Notes: generated by a model from the sequence alone, not told the origin. A stretch of 45,548 nucleotides of DNA from an uncultured bacterium (GCA_903891095.1 CAITDI010000017.1:1-45548); one strand, 5' to 3'. Counted from the stretch's first letter, positions 1 through 8,943 are shown. Program-made: numbers and translations.

Positions 1-1117
1 CCTGTCCCGCGAAGAACGCGAGCACGATGTAGGTGCCCATCGACGCCATCGACTCGGTCATGCGCGACGCGACGCAGCGGTCGGATCGGATCTCGCCGCT
101 CACAGCGCCGTACGCGACGCCGGGCGCGAGAAAGAGCACGAGGATCATCGGGATGATCGCCTCGCTCCACGCGGGGACCATCGCCGTCGAGCCGTGCCGC
201 TCGACCATGCCGTAGAGCGGCCAGCCCGGGATCAGCGCGAGCGCCGCGAAAAAGCCCGCCGTGATCAGGAACGCCGCGAGCGCCGCCCACAGGCCGCGAC
301 GCTCGGAGTGCGTGAGTTCAGGCGCGCCGCGGTCGATGCCCGACTGCGCGATCTGCGCGTCGACATCGGCGCGCGAGAACCGCGGCTCGACCACGCGCGC
401 GGTCACGATCCAACCGATGCCCGTCAGCACGAAGGTCGACGCGAGCATGAACCAGTAGTTCGAAGTCGGCTGCACCGACGCATTCGGGTCGACCAGCTGC
501 GCGGCCTGCTGCGTGAGGCTCGCGAGCAGCGGATCGAGGCTGGTGATCGCGAGGTTCGCGCTGTATCCGCCGGCGATTCCAAAGGTCGCCGCCGCGATGC
601 CGACGAGCGGCGATCGCCCGACCATCGCGAACACGCCCGCCGCGAGCGGCGGAAGCACGACGAATCCCGCATCGGCCGCGGCGCTCGCGTTGACGCCGAT
701 GAAGACGATCATCGGGGTGAGCAGCACGCCTGGCGTGACCGACACCAGCAGCTTGAGCAGCGACGGAAAGAGCCCCGTGCGTTCAGCGACGCCGATCCCG
801 AGCATCGCGACGAGCACGATCGCCAGCGGCGGGAAATCGAGGAAGTTCTGCAGCGCGTTGGTGAAGATCGCGCGGATGCCCTCGCTCGTGAGCAGGTTGA
901 CGACGCCGAGCGTCTTGCTGGTGTCGCGCGGATCGGCGATCGACCAGCCGAGCTTCGTGCCGACGAAGCTCATGATCAGCACGACCACGCCGAGCAGTAT
1001 GAACAGCGTCGCGGGATCGGGAAGCCTGTTGCCCGCGCGCTCGACGGAGCCGAGCGTGCGTGCGATCCAACCCGATCCCTTGCGCGGCGCCTGGTGGCGC
1101 GTCTCGCCGTTCTGCAT
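1..1117 (-). CDS. AbgT-family transporter, C-terminus beyond window
   Basis: Multi-spanning inner-membrane protein of the AbgT (p-aminobenzoyl-glutamate transporter / sulfonamide exporter) family. About 372 codons are present; the family is usually about 500 residues, so the C-terminus lies left of base 1. The N-terminus has a short cytosolic lead and then the family-typical 'RxPDPATLF' first helix. Further on come the conserved 'VGVNASAAADAGFVVLPPLAA'-like stretch (here starting FIGVNASAAADAGF), 'GYSANLAITSLDPLLA' and a run of hydrophobic segments. The ATG at 1117 lies 3 bases after the stop of the asparaginase-like gene, so the two are probably co-transcribed. Substrate is unknown: family members import p-aminobenzoyl-glutamate or export antimetabolites. 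The family call is firm, the substrate is not. Confidence 0.88.
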   Translation of the reverse strand, partial: MQNGETRHQAPRKGSGWIARTLGSVERAGNRLPDPATLFILLGVVVLIMSFVGTKLGWSIADPRDTSKTLGVVNLLTSEGIRAIFTNALQNFLDFPPLAIVLVAMLGIGVAERTGLFPSLLKLLVSVTPGVLLTPMIVFIGVNASAAADAGFVVLPPLAAGVFAMVGRSPLVGIAAATFGIAGGYSANLAITSLDPLLASLTQQAAQLVDPNASVQPTSNYWFMLASTFVLTGIGWIVTARVVEPRFSRADVDAQIAQSGIDRGAPELTHSERRGLWAALAAFLITAGFFAALALIPGWPLYGMVERHGSTAMVPAWSEAIIPMILVLFLAPGVAYGAVSGEIRSDRCVASRMTESMASMGTYIVLAFFAGQ

Positions 1118-1120
1118 GTT

Positions 1121-1711
1121 TCACGCCCTCACAAAGGTCCCCAGCTTCGGATCCTTGACGACTCCGGGGAACTGCAGCACGCGATTGTGCATCGCGACAT
1201 ACACGCCAGGCGGCAGAAGCTGCACGGCGGTCAGTGCCTCGGTCACGTTCTGCGTCGCGTCGGTGCGGCGCATTTCATAGGGGCGCATCGCGCCGGTCAG
1301 GACGACGGCCTTCTTGGCGCCGCCCTTCTGCGCGAGTCGCTCGTGGATGCGGTCGCCCGACTTGGCCAGGCGATCGGTGCCGTGCACGATGATCACGCCG
1401 TCGTGGTTGCGCGACATGATCTCGGCGGTGTCGGCGATGAGGTCGTGGTCGGCCTCGCTCATCTCGAGCGAGTCCTTGTTCATGAGCGGAACGCGGTCGA
1501 TGGTCACGCCGCGCAGTTCGAGCGTCGCGAGCAGCAGGTCGAGCACGCTCAGCTTGTTCGAGAGCACGCCGCCGAGCTCGTCGTAGGTCTTCTCGATGGT
1601 GCCGCCCGTCGAGATGAGGGCGATGCGGAAGGGAGCGTCGTTCGTGCGAGGTGCCATGCCGAGATGTTGCCGGGGTTGGGAATGCGTGGCGGGAGCTTGG
1701 GCGGTGAGCAT
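1121..1711 (-). CDS. Small asparaginase-domain protein
   Basis: Protein of about 196 residues matching only the N-terminal, catalytic half of L-asparaginases. It carries the first catalytic-threonine motif TGGTIEKTY (about residues 35-43), the second motif HGTDRLA and the lysine-region equivalent VLTGAMRPY. Full-length asparaginases are about 330 residues, so this belongs to the short single-domain class whose substrate is undefined. Amide hydrolysis is the expected chemistry. Two starts are possible. ATG 1711 has a GAGG ribosome-binding site and begins 10 bases after the DUF255 stop. ATG 1657 gives a more standard N-terminus (178 aa). I chose 1711 because of the site and the spacing. The gene sits between a DUF255 thioredoxin-fold gene and an AbgT transporter. 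Confidence 0.85.
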   Translation of the reverse strand: MLTAQAPATHSQPRQHLGMAPRTNDAPFRIALISTGGTIEKTYDELGGVLSNKLSVLDLLLATLELRGVTIDRVPLMNKDSLEMSEADHDLIADTAEIMSRNHDGVIIVHGTDRLAKSGDRIHERLAQKGGAKKAVVLTGAMRPYEMRRTDATQNVTEALTAVQLLPPGVYVAMHNRVLQFPGVVKDPKLGTFVRA

Positions 1712-1721
1712 ATCGGCATCC

Positions 1722-3794
1722 TCAGATCGAGAAGCGGATGTCGACAGGTGCAAGGCAACGGCTTGAATCGCAGGGCTGAAGGCGCAGCGTGCCTGCGCGC
1801 GCGCCGCGGGCAACGCGCAGCGCGAGGCGCGTCTCGCCGGCGCAGCGCGCGGTCGCGGGAGTGAGCGCAAGACCAGCGCCGCGAACGGTCGGCGACTCGT
1901 CCGCGTGCCAGTCGCCCGCGAATCGCAGCACGAGCGTGCGGTCGCTGCCGATGCCTTCGACGCGCAGGTCGGCGAGGAACTCGGGCAACCGCGCGACATG
2001 CGCGCGATGCGCCGCGAGCAGCGTGCGCGCGGACTCGGTCGGCGCGTCGAGCACGGCAGGCTCGGCGGCGTCGAGCGTGCGCGAGAGGAGTTCGCGCGCG
2101 CCGCATTGCTCGAGCACGAGCGCGATGGTCCCCGCGCCGCCCGGCACCGCGCCGTCCTGCAGGCTCTTGCCGCGAAGGCCCCACTCGTCCTGCGCGGGAC
2201 GCTCGCACCAGCGGTCGTCGGTCGCGTCGAGGTGCGTGCGCTCGGCGAACGCGATGAGCTCGCGCGCGCGCGCCGCGAATCGCGCCTCGCCCGTCGCACG
2301 CGAGAGCGCCGTCGCCGCGTGCGCGAGGCACGCGACATCCTCGAGCTGCGCCGCGTACGGCTCGAGCCCCGCGCGCCGCACGCGCCAGACGCGCGCGATT
2401 CGCGCGGCGACGCCATCACCGCCCGTCTCGACAAACCGCGACCACGCCGCGTCAAAGCTCGCGGCCGCCTGCGCGACGAGCGCAGCGTCGCCGAGCGAGC
2501 GCCCCGCTTCGGCAAACGCGCGGATCGCGAGCGCGTTCCACGAGAGAATCGCCTTGTCATCCGTGCGCGGCTGCTTGCGCGTCGCGCGCGCAGCAAGCAG
2601 CGCGTCGCTCACGCGATCGAGCCGCGGCCAGTCGCTTTCGACGGGAATCTCCGCGAGAAACAGCACGTTCGCCGCGGGCGCATCGCGGTGATGCGGATCC
2701 TGAAAGTTCGCACCCGCGTCGAGGCCGAACACGCGCGTCGCCCACGCAGCGTCGTCGGGCGCGAGCACCGCGCGCATTTCCGCGGGCGTCCACAGGAAGT
2801 TGAGCCCCTCGCGGCCGTCGACCTCGGCGTCCTGCGCGGCGTGAAACAACTGGTCCGCGCGCAGCATCTCGCGCGACATCCAACCGAGTGCGCGCCGCGC
2901 CGCACGCTCAAGCCACGCGTCGCCCGACGCAGCCATCAGCGGCACGAGCTGCGCCGAGTCGTAGAGCATCTTCTCGAAGTGCGGCACGCGCCACAGCCGG
3001 TCGACCGCGTAGCGATGGAACCCGCCGCCGAGATGATCGTGGATCCCGCCGAGCGAGATCGCGCGCAGCGCGCGCATGAGCATCTCACGCGCGCCGGGGA
3101 CATCACCGGCAAGACCATCCATCAGCTCAAGCCACGACGGCTGCGGAAACTTCGGCGCACCGCCAAAGCCACCGTTGTCCTTGTCCTCGTACTGCTGCAG
3201 CGCGGCGGCCGTGCGCGCGGCGATCTCGGCGAGCGAAATGTCCGCGGATGATGTCGCGGCAGGCTTCGCATCGACCGACGCCTGTACCGCCGCAAAGATC
3301 GCATCGGCCTGCTTGCGCACCGCGTCGGGCCGCTCGCGCCACGCGTCGCTGATCGCCTCGAGCAACTCGGGAAACGCCATCCGCCCGTGCGCGGGTTTCG
3401 GCGGAAAGTACGTCCCCGCGAAGAACGGCCTGAGCGTGTCCGGATCGAGGAACACCGTCAACGGCCAGCCGCCGCTCGCGCGTCCCTCGGTCATCGTGGT
3501 GTACGCCTGGCACGCGGCCATCATCACGTCGTCGATGTCGGGGCGTTCCTCGCGGTCGACCTTGACCGACACGAAGTCGCGCGCGAGCTGCGCGGCGATC
3601 GCCTCGCTCTCGAAGCTCTCGCGCTCCATCACATGGCACCAGTAGCAGGTCGAGTAGCCGACCGAGACAAACAGCGGCTTGCGCTCGGCGCGCGCCTTCG
3701 CGATCGCCTCGTCGCACCACGCGAACCAATCCACGGGATTGTGTGCGTGCTGTCGGAGATACGGGCTGGTCTCGCGCGCGAGGCGATTCGTCAT
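1722..3794 (-). CDS. DUF255 thioredoxin-domain protein (YyaL/SPATA20-like)
   Basis: 690-residue soluble protein. The N-terminal DUF255 thioredoxin-like domain (about residues 1-160) starts with the family signature around '[20 protein letters not shown]' and carries a CYWC redox motif at residues 50-53. It continues with '[12 protein letters not shown]' and '[11 protein letters not shown]'. The rest is an (alpha/alpha)6-barrel-like glycosidase fold with the '[17 protein letters not shown]' and 'HFEKMLYD' motifs, although no glycosidase activity is established for the family. Length matches the family (about 680). ATG 3794 directly precedes the conserved start and has a TACCCT -10-like hexamer 9 bases upstream. 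It probably heads the operon with the asparaginase-like and AbgT genes. Exact biochemical role is unknown. Confidence 0.9.
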   Translation of the reverse strand: MTNRLARETSPYLRQHAHNPVDWFAWCDEAIAKARAERKPLFVSVGYSTCYWCHVMERESFESEAIAAQLARDFVSVKVDREERPDIDDVMMAACQAYTTMTEGRASGGWPLTVFLDPDTLRPFFAGTYFPPKPAHGRMAFPELLEAISDAWRERPDAVRKQADAIFAAVQASVDAKPAATSSADISLAEIAARTAAALQQYEDKDNGGFGGAPKFPQPSWLELMDGLAGDVPGAREMLMRALRAISLGGIHDHLGGGFHRYAVDRLWRVPHFEKMLYDSAQLVPLMAASGDAWLERAARRALGWMSREMLRADQLFHAAQDAEVDGREGLNFLWTPAEMRAVLAPDDAAWATRVFGLDAGANFQDPHHRDAPAANVLFLAEIPVESDWPRLDRVSDALLAARATRKQPRTDDKAILSWNALAIRAFAEAGRSLGDAALVAQAAASFDAAWSRFVETGGDGVAARIARVWRVRRAGLEPYAAQLEDVACLAHAATALSRATGEARFAARARELIAFAERTHLDATDDRWCERPAQDEWGLRGKSLQDGAVPGGAGTIALVLEQCGARELLSRTLDAAEPAVLDAPTESARTLLAAHRAHVARLPEFLADLRVEGIGSDRTLVLRFAGDWHADESPTVRGAGLALTPATARCAGETRLALRVARGARAGTLRLQPCDSSRCLAPVDIRFSI

Positions 3795-3814
3795 GATCGC
3801 CGCAGGGTAGCGCG

Positions 3815-4918
3815 TCAGAGCACGCGTTCGGCGCGGGGATAGCTGCCGAGCACCGAAAGCCGCGCGCAGTGCGAGCGCGCATCGGACAGCGCGCGCTGCA
3901 TCGCGGCGTCCTCCTGATGCGCGAGCGCGTCGATGAAGAACAGGTAGTCCCAGTGCGCGTCGCCGCTCGGGCGCTTCTCGATGTGCGAGAGATTGATGCC
4001 CTCGCGGCGGAACGCGTCGAGCACGTTCACCAGCGCGCCCGCGCGGTCCGAGAGCGCGAACCACATCGTGGTCTTGTCGTTGCCGGTCGGCGGAGCCGAC
4101 TCGCGGCCAATCACGAGGAAGCGCGTGACGTTGCCCGCGCGGTCCTCGATGCCGTCGAAGAGCGTCCGCACGCCGTGCAGCTTTCCGGCGAACTCCGACG
4201 CGATGGCGGCGCTGCCCGGCTCGTCGCGCGCGCGAATGACCGCGGCGCTGGTGCTTGCTTCAGGCACGAGCTCCGCGTGCGGCAGCACGCGCGCGCACCA
4301 CTGCCGGCACTGCGCGAACGCCTGCGGCTTGGAGTACACGCGGCGAATGTCGCTCGGCGCGCAGTTCGAGAGCAACGCGAGCCGCACGGCGACGAGCGCC
4401 TCGGAGCGGATCGAGACCTGCTGCGCGAGCAACGCGTCGAGCGTCTCGTGGATCGAGCCAGCGGAAGAGTTCTCGTACGGCACCAACCCGTGGTCGCAGC
4501 GGCCCGCGGCGACCTCGACCACGACGTCCTCGATCGACGGCACGAACGCCGTCTCGACGCTCGAGCCGAAATGCCGCACGGTCGCGAGATGGCTGAAGCT
4601 GCCTTCGGGTCCGAGCGCGGCGACGCGCAGCGGGCGCTCGAGCGCGAACGAGCCCGACATGATCTCGCGAAAGACTGCCTCGATCGTGCGCGCCCCGAGC
4701 GGTCCAGGATTGCGTGCGACCGCCCGTTCGATCACCGCGCGCTCGCGGCTCGGCGCGTAGACCGGGACCTGTTCGTGGCGCTTCGCCTGCCCGACCTCGA
4801 CCACCAGGCGCGCGCGCTCGGCGAGGAGCGCGACCAAACGCTCGTCGACGGAGTCGATAAGTGCTCGAAGCTCCGAAAGAGGCCTTGGATTTGGCGAGGG
4901 ATTTGGTGCGTCGGCCAC
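3815..4918 (-). CDS. pheA: Bifunctional chorismate mutase / prephenate dehydratase
   Basis: 367-residue P-protein that converts chorismate to prephenate and then to phenylpyruvate in phenylalanine synthesis. The order is an AroQ-type chorismate mutase (about residues 12-95, with the 'LRxxIDxVDxRLVALLxERA' helix and 'YxPxRE'), the prephenate dehydratase domain (about 97-280, with '[12 protein letters not shown]', '[11 protein letters not shown]' and the catalytic TRF in NVTRFLVIG), and a C-terminal ACT domain. The ACT domain keeps the GALV motif (DRAGALV), but the phenylalanine-binding ESRP motif reads EKRP. The start ATG 4918 gives a short Pro-rich tail before the mutase. It is divergent from the membrane-protein gene at 4988 and 20 bases upstream of the DUF255 gene. 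Confidence 0.95.
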   Translation of the reverse strand: MADAPNPSPNPRPLSELRALIDSVDERLVALLAERARLVVEVGQAKRHEQVPVYAPSRERAVIERAVARNPGPLGARTIEAVFREIMSGSFALERPLRVAALGPEGSFSHLATVRHFGSSVETAFVPSIEDVVVEVAAGRCDHGLVPYENSSAGSIHETLDALLAQQVSIRSEALVAVRLALLSNCAPSDIRRVYSKPQAFAQCRQWCARVLPHAELVPEASTSAAVIRARDEPGSAAIASEFAGKLHGVRTLFDGIEDRAGNVTRFLVIGRESAPPTGNDKTTMWFALSDRAGALVNVLDAFRREGINLSHIEKRPSGDAHWDYLFFIDALAHQEDAAMQRALSDARSHCARLSVLGSYPRAERVL

Positions 4919-4987
4919 AGGAATTCCGATGAAGGCGGGCCCTCGCTATCGGCACGGCCGCGCCCTGCCATCAGGGATCTCCCCATC

Positions 4988-5896
4988 ATGGTCGGCCAAA
5001 TCACCTTGTTGTCATTCCAACCGCCGTCCGCGCTCGTGCCATCCATGTCGCCCTCCACGTTGTCGTCCTCTACGTGGTCCTCCACGTTGTCGTCCACGTC
5101 CGCCGCGGCGACGCTCGATTCGCTGGCGCAGCAGTTCCAGCAACTGCCGGTTGCGAGCCTCGCGCCCGCGGTGATCCTGCTCCTCGGCGGACTGCTGCTG
5201 CTGATCGCGGGCCGTCATTTCCTGCGGCCAGTGATGGTGGTGACGACCGTCCTCCTCTGCGCGATGCTCGGTCCGTCGGTGCTCGGCATCTGGATCCCGA
5301 GCGCGGGCGGCATGGTGCTTGCGCTCCTCGGCGGCTTGCTCGGACTCGTCCTCGCGGCGCTCGGCTGGCGGCTCGTGCTCGGCGCGGCGACGGGCGTGGT
5401 CGCGGCGTTCGCGTGCGCGTTCCTGATGATGCTGGTCGTCGACCAAGGCTGGCTCGATGCGCGCAAGCCGGGATCGGCCATCGCGCCAGCGACCGCCTCC
5501 GCCGACGCCAAGACCCACGACCAGATCGTCGGCCACACGCCTGAGCTCATCCATCCGCTCGTCGAGTGGGCCGACAACCGCTGGCGCGCCGAAGACCCAC
5601 AGGTACGAACGCTCCTCGGCGCCGCCGCTGCAGGCGGCGGATTCGTCGGCGTCGTGTTCGGCGCGTGGATGACCGAGTCGTCGGCGGCGCTTCTCACGAG
5701 CCTGGTCGGGGCGATCTTCACACTGGTCGGCGCGATGCCCTTCATCGCCAAGGTCTCCGACCGCGCGGCGCAGGGCGCGCATCCGGTCGGCTGGCTGCTG
5801 CTGTGGATCGCGCTGTCGCTCGCGGGCTGGATGTTCCAGACGCGAAAGCCCGGCTCGCGCGACGCCGCCGCCAAACACGCGCGCGAAACCCGCTAG
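4988..5896 (+). CDS. Polytopic membrane protein, unknown function
   Basis: 302-residue integral membrane protein with a Ser/Thr-rich N-terminal segment (about residues 18-42, encoded by imperfect TCC-ACG-TTG-TCG type repeats at 5045-5100). Several Gly/Leu/Val-rich helices follow: about residues 56-75, 78-96, 98-118, 121-142, and after a roughly 60-residue polar loop, 3 more. It resembles the general DUF4203/TMEM198-like arrangement of small hydrophobic helices, but I cannot assign a family. ATG 4988 is chosen; ATG 5045 in the same frame is possible and would drop the low-complexity start. It ends 9 bases before lysA, though lysA has its own -10-like element, so linkage is uncertain. Confidence 0.75.
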   Translation: MVGQITLLSFQPPSALVPSMSPSTLSSSTWSSTLSSTSAAATLDSLAQQFQQLPVASLAPAVILLLGGLLLLIAGRHFLRPVMVVTTVLLCAMLGPSVLGIWIPSAGGMVLALLGGLLGLVLAALGWRLVLGAATGVVAAFACAFLMMLVVDQGWLDARKPGSAIAPATASADAKTHDQIVGHTPELIHPLVEWADNRWRAEDPQVRTLLGAAAAGGGFVGVVFGAWMTESSAALLTSLVGAIFTLVGAMPFIAKVSDRAAQGAHPVGWLLLWIALSLAGWMFQTRKPGSRDAAAKHARETR

Positions 5897-5899
5897 CAT
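5894..5899 (+). promoter_or_regulatory. -10-like hexamer of lysA
   Basis: TAGCAT lies 6 bases before the lysA ATG. If used, transcription would start at or next to the start codon, giving a leaderless mRNA. The same arrangement recurs at many genes here. Confidence 0.45.
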
Positions 5900-5905
5900 C
5901 GCGGG

Positions 5906-7270
5906 ATGGACAGTTTCTCCTTCCGCAACGGCGAGTTGTTCGCCGAGAACGTTCCCGTCCGCGACATCGCTGCGCGCGCGGGCACGCCTTGCTTCGTCTA
6001 CTCGCGCGCGACGCTCGAGGACCACTACGACCGCCTGGTCCACGCGTTCCGCGCGATCGATCCGCTCGTCTGCTACTCGATCAAGAGCTGCCCGAACCTC
6101 GGCGTCCTGCGCGTGCTCGCCGAGCGCGGCGCGGGCATGGACGCGGTCTCGGGCGGCGAGCTCTTCCGCGCCAAGAGCGCGGGCGTGCCGCTCTCGAAGT
6201 GCGTGTACGCGGGCGTCGGCAAGACCGACGCGGAGATCCGCTACGCGATCGAGAACGGGCTCGGCGCCGCCGGCGGGCTCGGCCTCTTCAACTGCGAGAG
6301 CGAAGAGGAGTTCGAGAACATCGCGCGTATCGCGCGCGGGCTCAACGCCACCGTGCGCGTCGCGCTGCGCATCAATCCCGACGTCGACCCGAAGACCCAC
6401 CGCTACACCTCGACGGGCAAGAAGGAAACCAAGTTCGGCGTCGACCTCGAGCGCGCGCGGCGGTTCTTCGCGACCTACGGCCGCGATCCGCACGCGAGGC
6501 TCGAGGGCCTGCACCTCCACATCGGCTCGCCGATCTACACCGTCGACCCGTACCGCGAGGCGATGACCAAGACCGCGGCGCTCGTCGACGAACTCGCGCG
6601 CGACGGCTTCGAGATCCACTCGATCGACCTCGGCGGCGGATTCGGCGCCGACTACGAGAGCGCGCAGTCGCCGCCGCTCAAGGACTACGCCGACGCGATC
6701 GTGCCTCTCGCGAAGCCGCTCTACGACCGCGGCGTGCGCTTCATCCTCGAGCCGGGCCGCACGATCGTGGCGAATGCGGGCATCCTCGTGCTCAGCGTGC
6801 TCTACACCAAGACCTCGGGCGACAAGCGCTTCGTGATCTGCGACGCAGGCATGAACGCGCTGCTGCGTCCGTCGCACTACGGTAGCTTCCACTTCATGTG
6901 GCCGGTCGCGCCGGGCGTGGACATGACGCCTGCGCGACGCACGCTCGACCCCAAGCTGCCCGACACGATGGCGCAGGATGTCGTCGGGCCGCTGTGCGAA
7001 ACGGGAGATTTCCTCGCGCTCGACCGCGTGCTGCCCGCTTCCATCGGTCGCGGCGATCTTCTCGCCGTCTTCACCGCTGGCGCCTACGGCATGAGCATGG
7101 CGAGCCGCTACAACTCTTCGCCGCTCCCCGCGGAAGTGCTCGTCTCGGGCACCAGCGCGGAGATCGTGCGCCGCCGCGAGACGTTCGACACGCTCGTCGA
7201 GCACGAGCTCAAGCCGATCGCGCTCGAGTTGCCTGCGCACGAAGCACCGAAACTCGAGGCCGCGCGATGA
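5906..7270 (+). CDS. lysA: Diaminopimelate decarboxylase
   Basis: 454-residue PLP enzyme converting meso-diaminopimelate to L-lysine, the last step of lysine synthesis. Fold-III decarboxylase motifs are all present: the PLP lysine in YSIKSCPN (K60), HIGSPIYTVDPY, the glycine loop DLGGGFGADYE, EPGRTIVANAG, the catalytic-cysteine motif GPLCETGDFL and the C-terminal GAYGMSMASRYN. Length is slightly above the usual 420 because of a C-terminal tail. The ATG at 5906 directly precedes the conserved N-terminal 'F.ENVPVRDIA' segment. Its last codons overlap the start of the next gene (ATGA), implying translational coupling to a receiver-like protein and then an SRPBCC protein. Confidence 0.96.
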   Translation: MDSFSFRNGELFAENVPVRDIAARAGTPCFVYSRATLEDHYDRLVHAFRAIDPLVCYSIKSCPNLGVLRVLAERGAGMDAVSGGELFRAKSAGVPLSKCVYAGVGKTDAEIRYAIENGLGAAGGLGLFNCESEEEFENIARIARGLNATVRVALRINPDVDPKTHRYTSTGKKETKFGVDLERARRFFATYGRDPHARLEGLHLHIGSPIYTVDPYREAMTKTAALVDELARDGFEIHSIDLGGGFGADYESAQSPPLKDYADAIVPLAKPLYDRGVRFILEPGRTIVANAGILVLSVLYTKTSGDKRFVICDAGMNALLRPSHYGSFHFMWPVAPGVDMTPARRTLDPKLPDTMAQDVVGPLCETGDFLALDRVLPASIGRGDLLAVFTAGAYGMSMASRYNSSPLPAEVLVSGTSAEIVRRRETFDTLVEHELKPIALELPAHEAPKLEAAR

Positions 7271-7677
7271 TCCTCTTCACGAGCGACCTCCTGTTCGGCA
7301 GCAAGATCCTCGGCGCCGCCAAGTACGCGGGCGTCCGCGGCCAGGGCGTGCGCACGCGCGCGTCGCTCGCGCAGCACGCGCCGGGCGCGACGCACTTCTT
7401 CATCGATCTCGAGGCCGAGCTCGGCGACGGCGAGTCGCCCGAGGAACTGCTCGACGCGGCGCTCGGACATCCGCACCTGCGCGTGTTCGCGTTCGCGGGC
7501 CACATGCAGGCGGAGAAACTGCGCGCCGCGCAGGCGAAGCTCGCGGCTGCGGCCGCGCGCGCGCCAGCCACGAAGCACGAAGTCCACTCGCGCGGCTCGC
7601 TCAACTCGAACCTCGCGCTGATCCTTCCGCCCGCCAGCGCCCCGGCGGCCGCCCCGACGAGCAAGGAACCCGCCTAA
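7267..7677 (+). CDS. Receiver-like (pseudo-response-regulator) small protein
   Basis: 136-residue protein starting by ATGA overlap inside the lysA stop. It shows a degenerate CheY-like alternating pattern: an N-terminal strand/helix with 'LFTSDLLFGSKILGAAKYAG', a central 'THFFIDLEAE' where the phosphoacceptor strand would lie, 'VFAFAGHMQAEKLRAAQA' and then 'VHSRGSLNSNLALIL' near the end. This resembles planctomycete proteins in which a histidine-containing 'FGPHV' and 'VLSRSxF' replace the canonical receiver residues, so phosphorylation is unlikely. A Pro/Ala-rich tail follows. Its stop overlaps the next start (TAATG). The name is an inference from fold pattern only. Confidence 0.6.
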   Translation: MILFTSDLLFGSKILGAAKYAGVRGQGVRTRASLAQHAPGATHFFIDLEAELGDGESPEELLDAALGHPHLRVFAFAGHMQAEKLRAAQAKLAAAAARAPATKHEVHSRGSLNSNLALILPPASAPAAAPTSKEPA

Positions 7678-8174
7678 TGGTCGGCCGCGAGGACGACGGC
7701 GTCTGGATCACGCTCAAGGAGGAAATCCACGCCGCGCCCGCCGAAGTCGCTTCATGCGTCGCGAGCGCGTCGGGGCTGTGCCGCTGGTTCTCCGTGCTCG
7801 CCGAATACCCGCCCGAGGAAGGCGCGACGCTCGAACTCTCCTGGGACCGCGAGTGGTCGCGCACCGCCGACGCGCGCATCCTCGCCTACGACTGCGACCG
7901 GATGAACGACGGCTTCGCGCGTGTGAAATGGGACTGGCTCCCGTCGCCGCTGCATGAAGCGCCCGTTCCAGTCGAGATTTCGGTCACGCCGCTCCTCGAC
8001 CGAGGCGTCGGCTCGGGCGGCGCGCGCGTGATCATCCGCCACGGGCCCTTCCCGGCCGACGGCGACGCGCTCCTCGTGGTCGCCGACAGCGCCGAAAGCT
8101 GGCGCTGGTACCTCTGCAACCTCCGCAGCGTCCTCGAGGCCAAGCACGACATGCGGGCGATTCGCCCGCTTTGA
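7677..8174 (+). CDS. SRPBCC / AHSA1-like domain protein
   Basis: 165-residue cytosolic protein resembling the START-like ligand-binding (SRPBCC, Aha1-type) fold. It opens with 'ITLKEEIHAAPAEVASCVAS' (strand plus helix), then a Trp-rich 'CRWFSVLAEYPPEEGATLELSWD' strand region, and ends with the typical amphipathic helix ('ESWRWYLCNLRSVLE'). Length suits a single SRPBCC domain. The ATG overlaps the preceding stop in TAATG, so it is the third gene of a lysA-led operon. Ligand and role are unknown. The next gene is convergent, 30 bases away. Confidence 0.7.
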   Translation: MVGREDDGVWITLKEEIHAAPAEVASCVASASGLCRWFSVLAEYPPEEGATLELSWDREWSRTADARILAYDCDRMNDGFARVKWDWLPSPLHEAPVPVEISVTPLLDRGVGSGGARVIIRHGPFPADGDALLVVADSAESWRWYLCNLRSVLEAKHDMRAIRPL

Positions 8175-8204
8175 GCGCGCGTCTGCGCACGCCGACTGCA
8201 TGCG

Positions 8205-8630
8205 TCACTCGGGCAGGCGGCAGTTCGGCGGAAGTGCGCGCACCATGGCGTCAAGCACGCGCTCCGCGACCTTCAGCGCCTCGATCGCCTCACCGCGATC
8301 CATCGACGGCGCGTCGCCCGGATACCGAAATCGCCATGCAAACTCGGTCATGAGCGACGCCGTGCGCATCAGCTCTTCAAGCGAAGGCTCGAGCCGCGCG
8401 ACCGCTCCGCCGAGTTCCGTCAGGTTGTGGGTCTTGCGAAACGGCTGCTCGCGGTGGACCAGATAGGCCTTCATCGCCTTTTCCGCGCATTGCTGCGAGT
8501 GGAAGGCGACGTCGCTGAGAAGCGGCGGCGAGGCGGTCATGTCGTGCTTGCCGGCCCGGAGATCCTCGCTCGCTCGCAGCAGCCAGCCGCGAACCTCAAG
8601 CGTTCGGACGTCCGGCTCCTCAGCGGCCAT
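8205..8630 (-). CDS. HEPN-domain protein (putative toxin of HEPN/MNT pair)
   Basis: 141-residue protein of the PF05168-type HEPN family, with the diagnostic 'HSQQCAEKAMKAYLVH' helix, then 'FRKTHNLTEL' and the late 'YPGDAP' segment. HEPN proteins in such pairs are usually RNases or substrates controlled by a partner nucleotidyltransferase. Whether a catalytic Rx4-6H motif is intact here is unclear: the visible candidate is R-K-T-H, which has short spacing. ATG 8630 lies inside the 3' end of the upstream nucleotidyltransferase gene (11-base overlap), which points to coupled translation. Length is typical (about 130-145). Confidence 0.87.
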   Translation of the reverse strand: MAAEEPDVRTLEVRGWLLRASEDLRAGKHDMTASPPLLSDVAFHSQQCAEKAMKAYLVHREQPFRKTHNLTELGGAVARLEPSLEELMRTASLMTEFAWRFRYPGDAPSMDRGEAIEALKVAERVLDAMVRALPPNCRLPE

Positions 8631-8943
8631 GCAGCAACCTTCCCTCGCGCGAGATGGTCCACGGCAGCGACGCGACGACGGACTTGCGCGCCGCGAACTC
8701 GCTCTCCGTGAACACCACCACGTCAGCCCCGCGCTCGAGTCCCCAAAGCGCCTCGGCTGCCGCCCGCGACGATCGGCGCGCGGCATCGGCTGCGTCAGCG
8801 ACGATCACCGCGATGTCGAGATCACTGTCCTCGCCCGCGTCCCCGCGCGCCTCGGAGCCGAAGAGATAGATCCGCTCCGGGCGGTACACAGCCACGAGCC
8901 GACGGAGAATCTCGGGCAGGATGCTGGCGTTGGCAGACGTCAC
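8620..8943 (-). CDS. Minimal nucleotidyltransferase (MNT), partner of HEPN protein
   Basis: 107-residue nucleotidyltransferase with the pol-beta-fold core 'IYLFGSEARGDAGEDSDLDI': the GSxxxGD motif plus the DxD metal-binding aspartates, around residues 28-44. Single-domain MNT proteins commonly act as antitoxins that AMPylate the HEPN partner, or as the second half of a two-component nucleotidyltransferase. The start is GTG 8943, with a TAGAAT -10-like hexamer 8 bases upstream. The gene overlaps the HEPN gene by 11 bases. The pair stands alone between two housekeeping clusters, as expected for a toxin-antitoxin type insertion. Confidence 0.88.
   Translation of the reverse strand: MTSANASILPEILRRLVAVYRPERIYLFGSEARGDAGEDSDLDIAVIVADAADAARRSSRAAAEALWGLERGADVVVFTESEFAARKSVVASLPWTISREGRLLHGR

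Noticed and set aside
194-1864. 556-codon plus-strand frame over AbgT, asparaginase and the DUF255 3' end
   Set aside because: It crosses three minus-strand genes with intact motifs; the translation is low complexity.
5012-7240. 742-codon open frame opposite the membrane protein and lysA
   Set aside because: It spans two real genes on the other strand and has the skewed Arg/Glu/Asp/His composition of an antisense frame.
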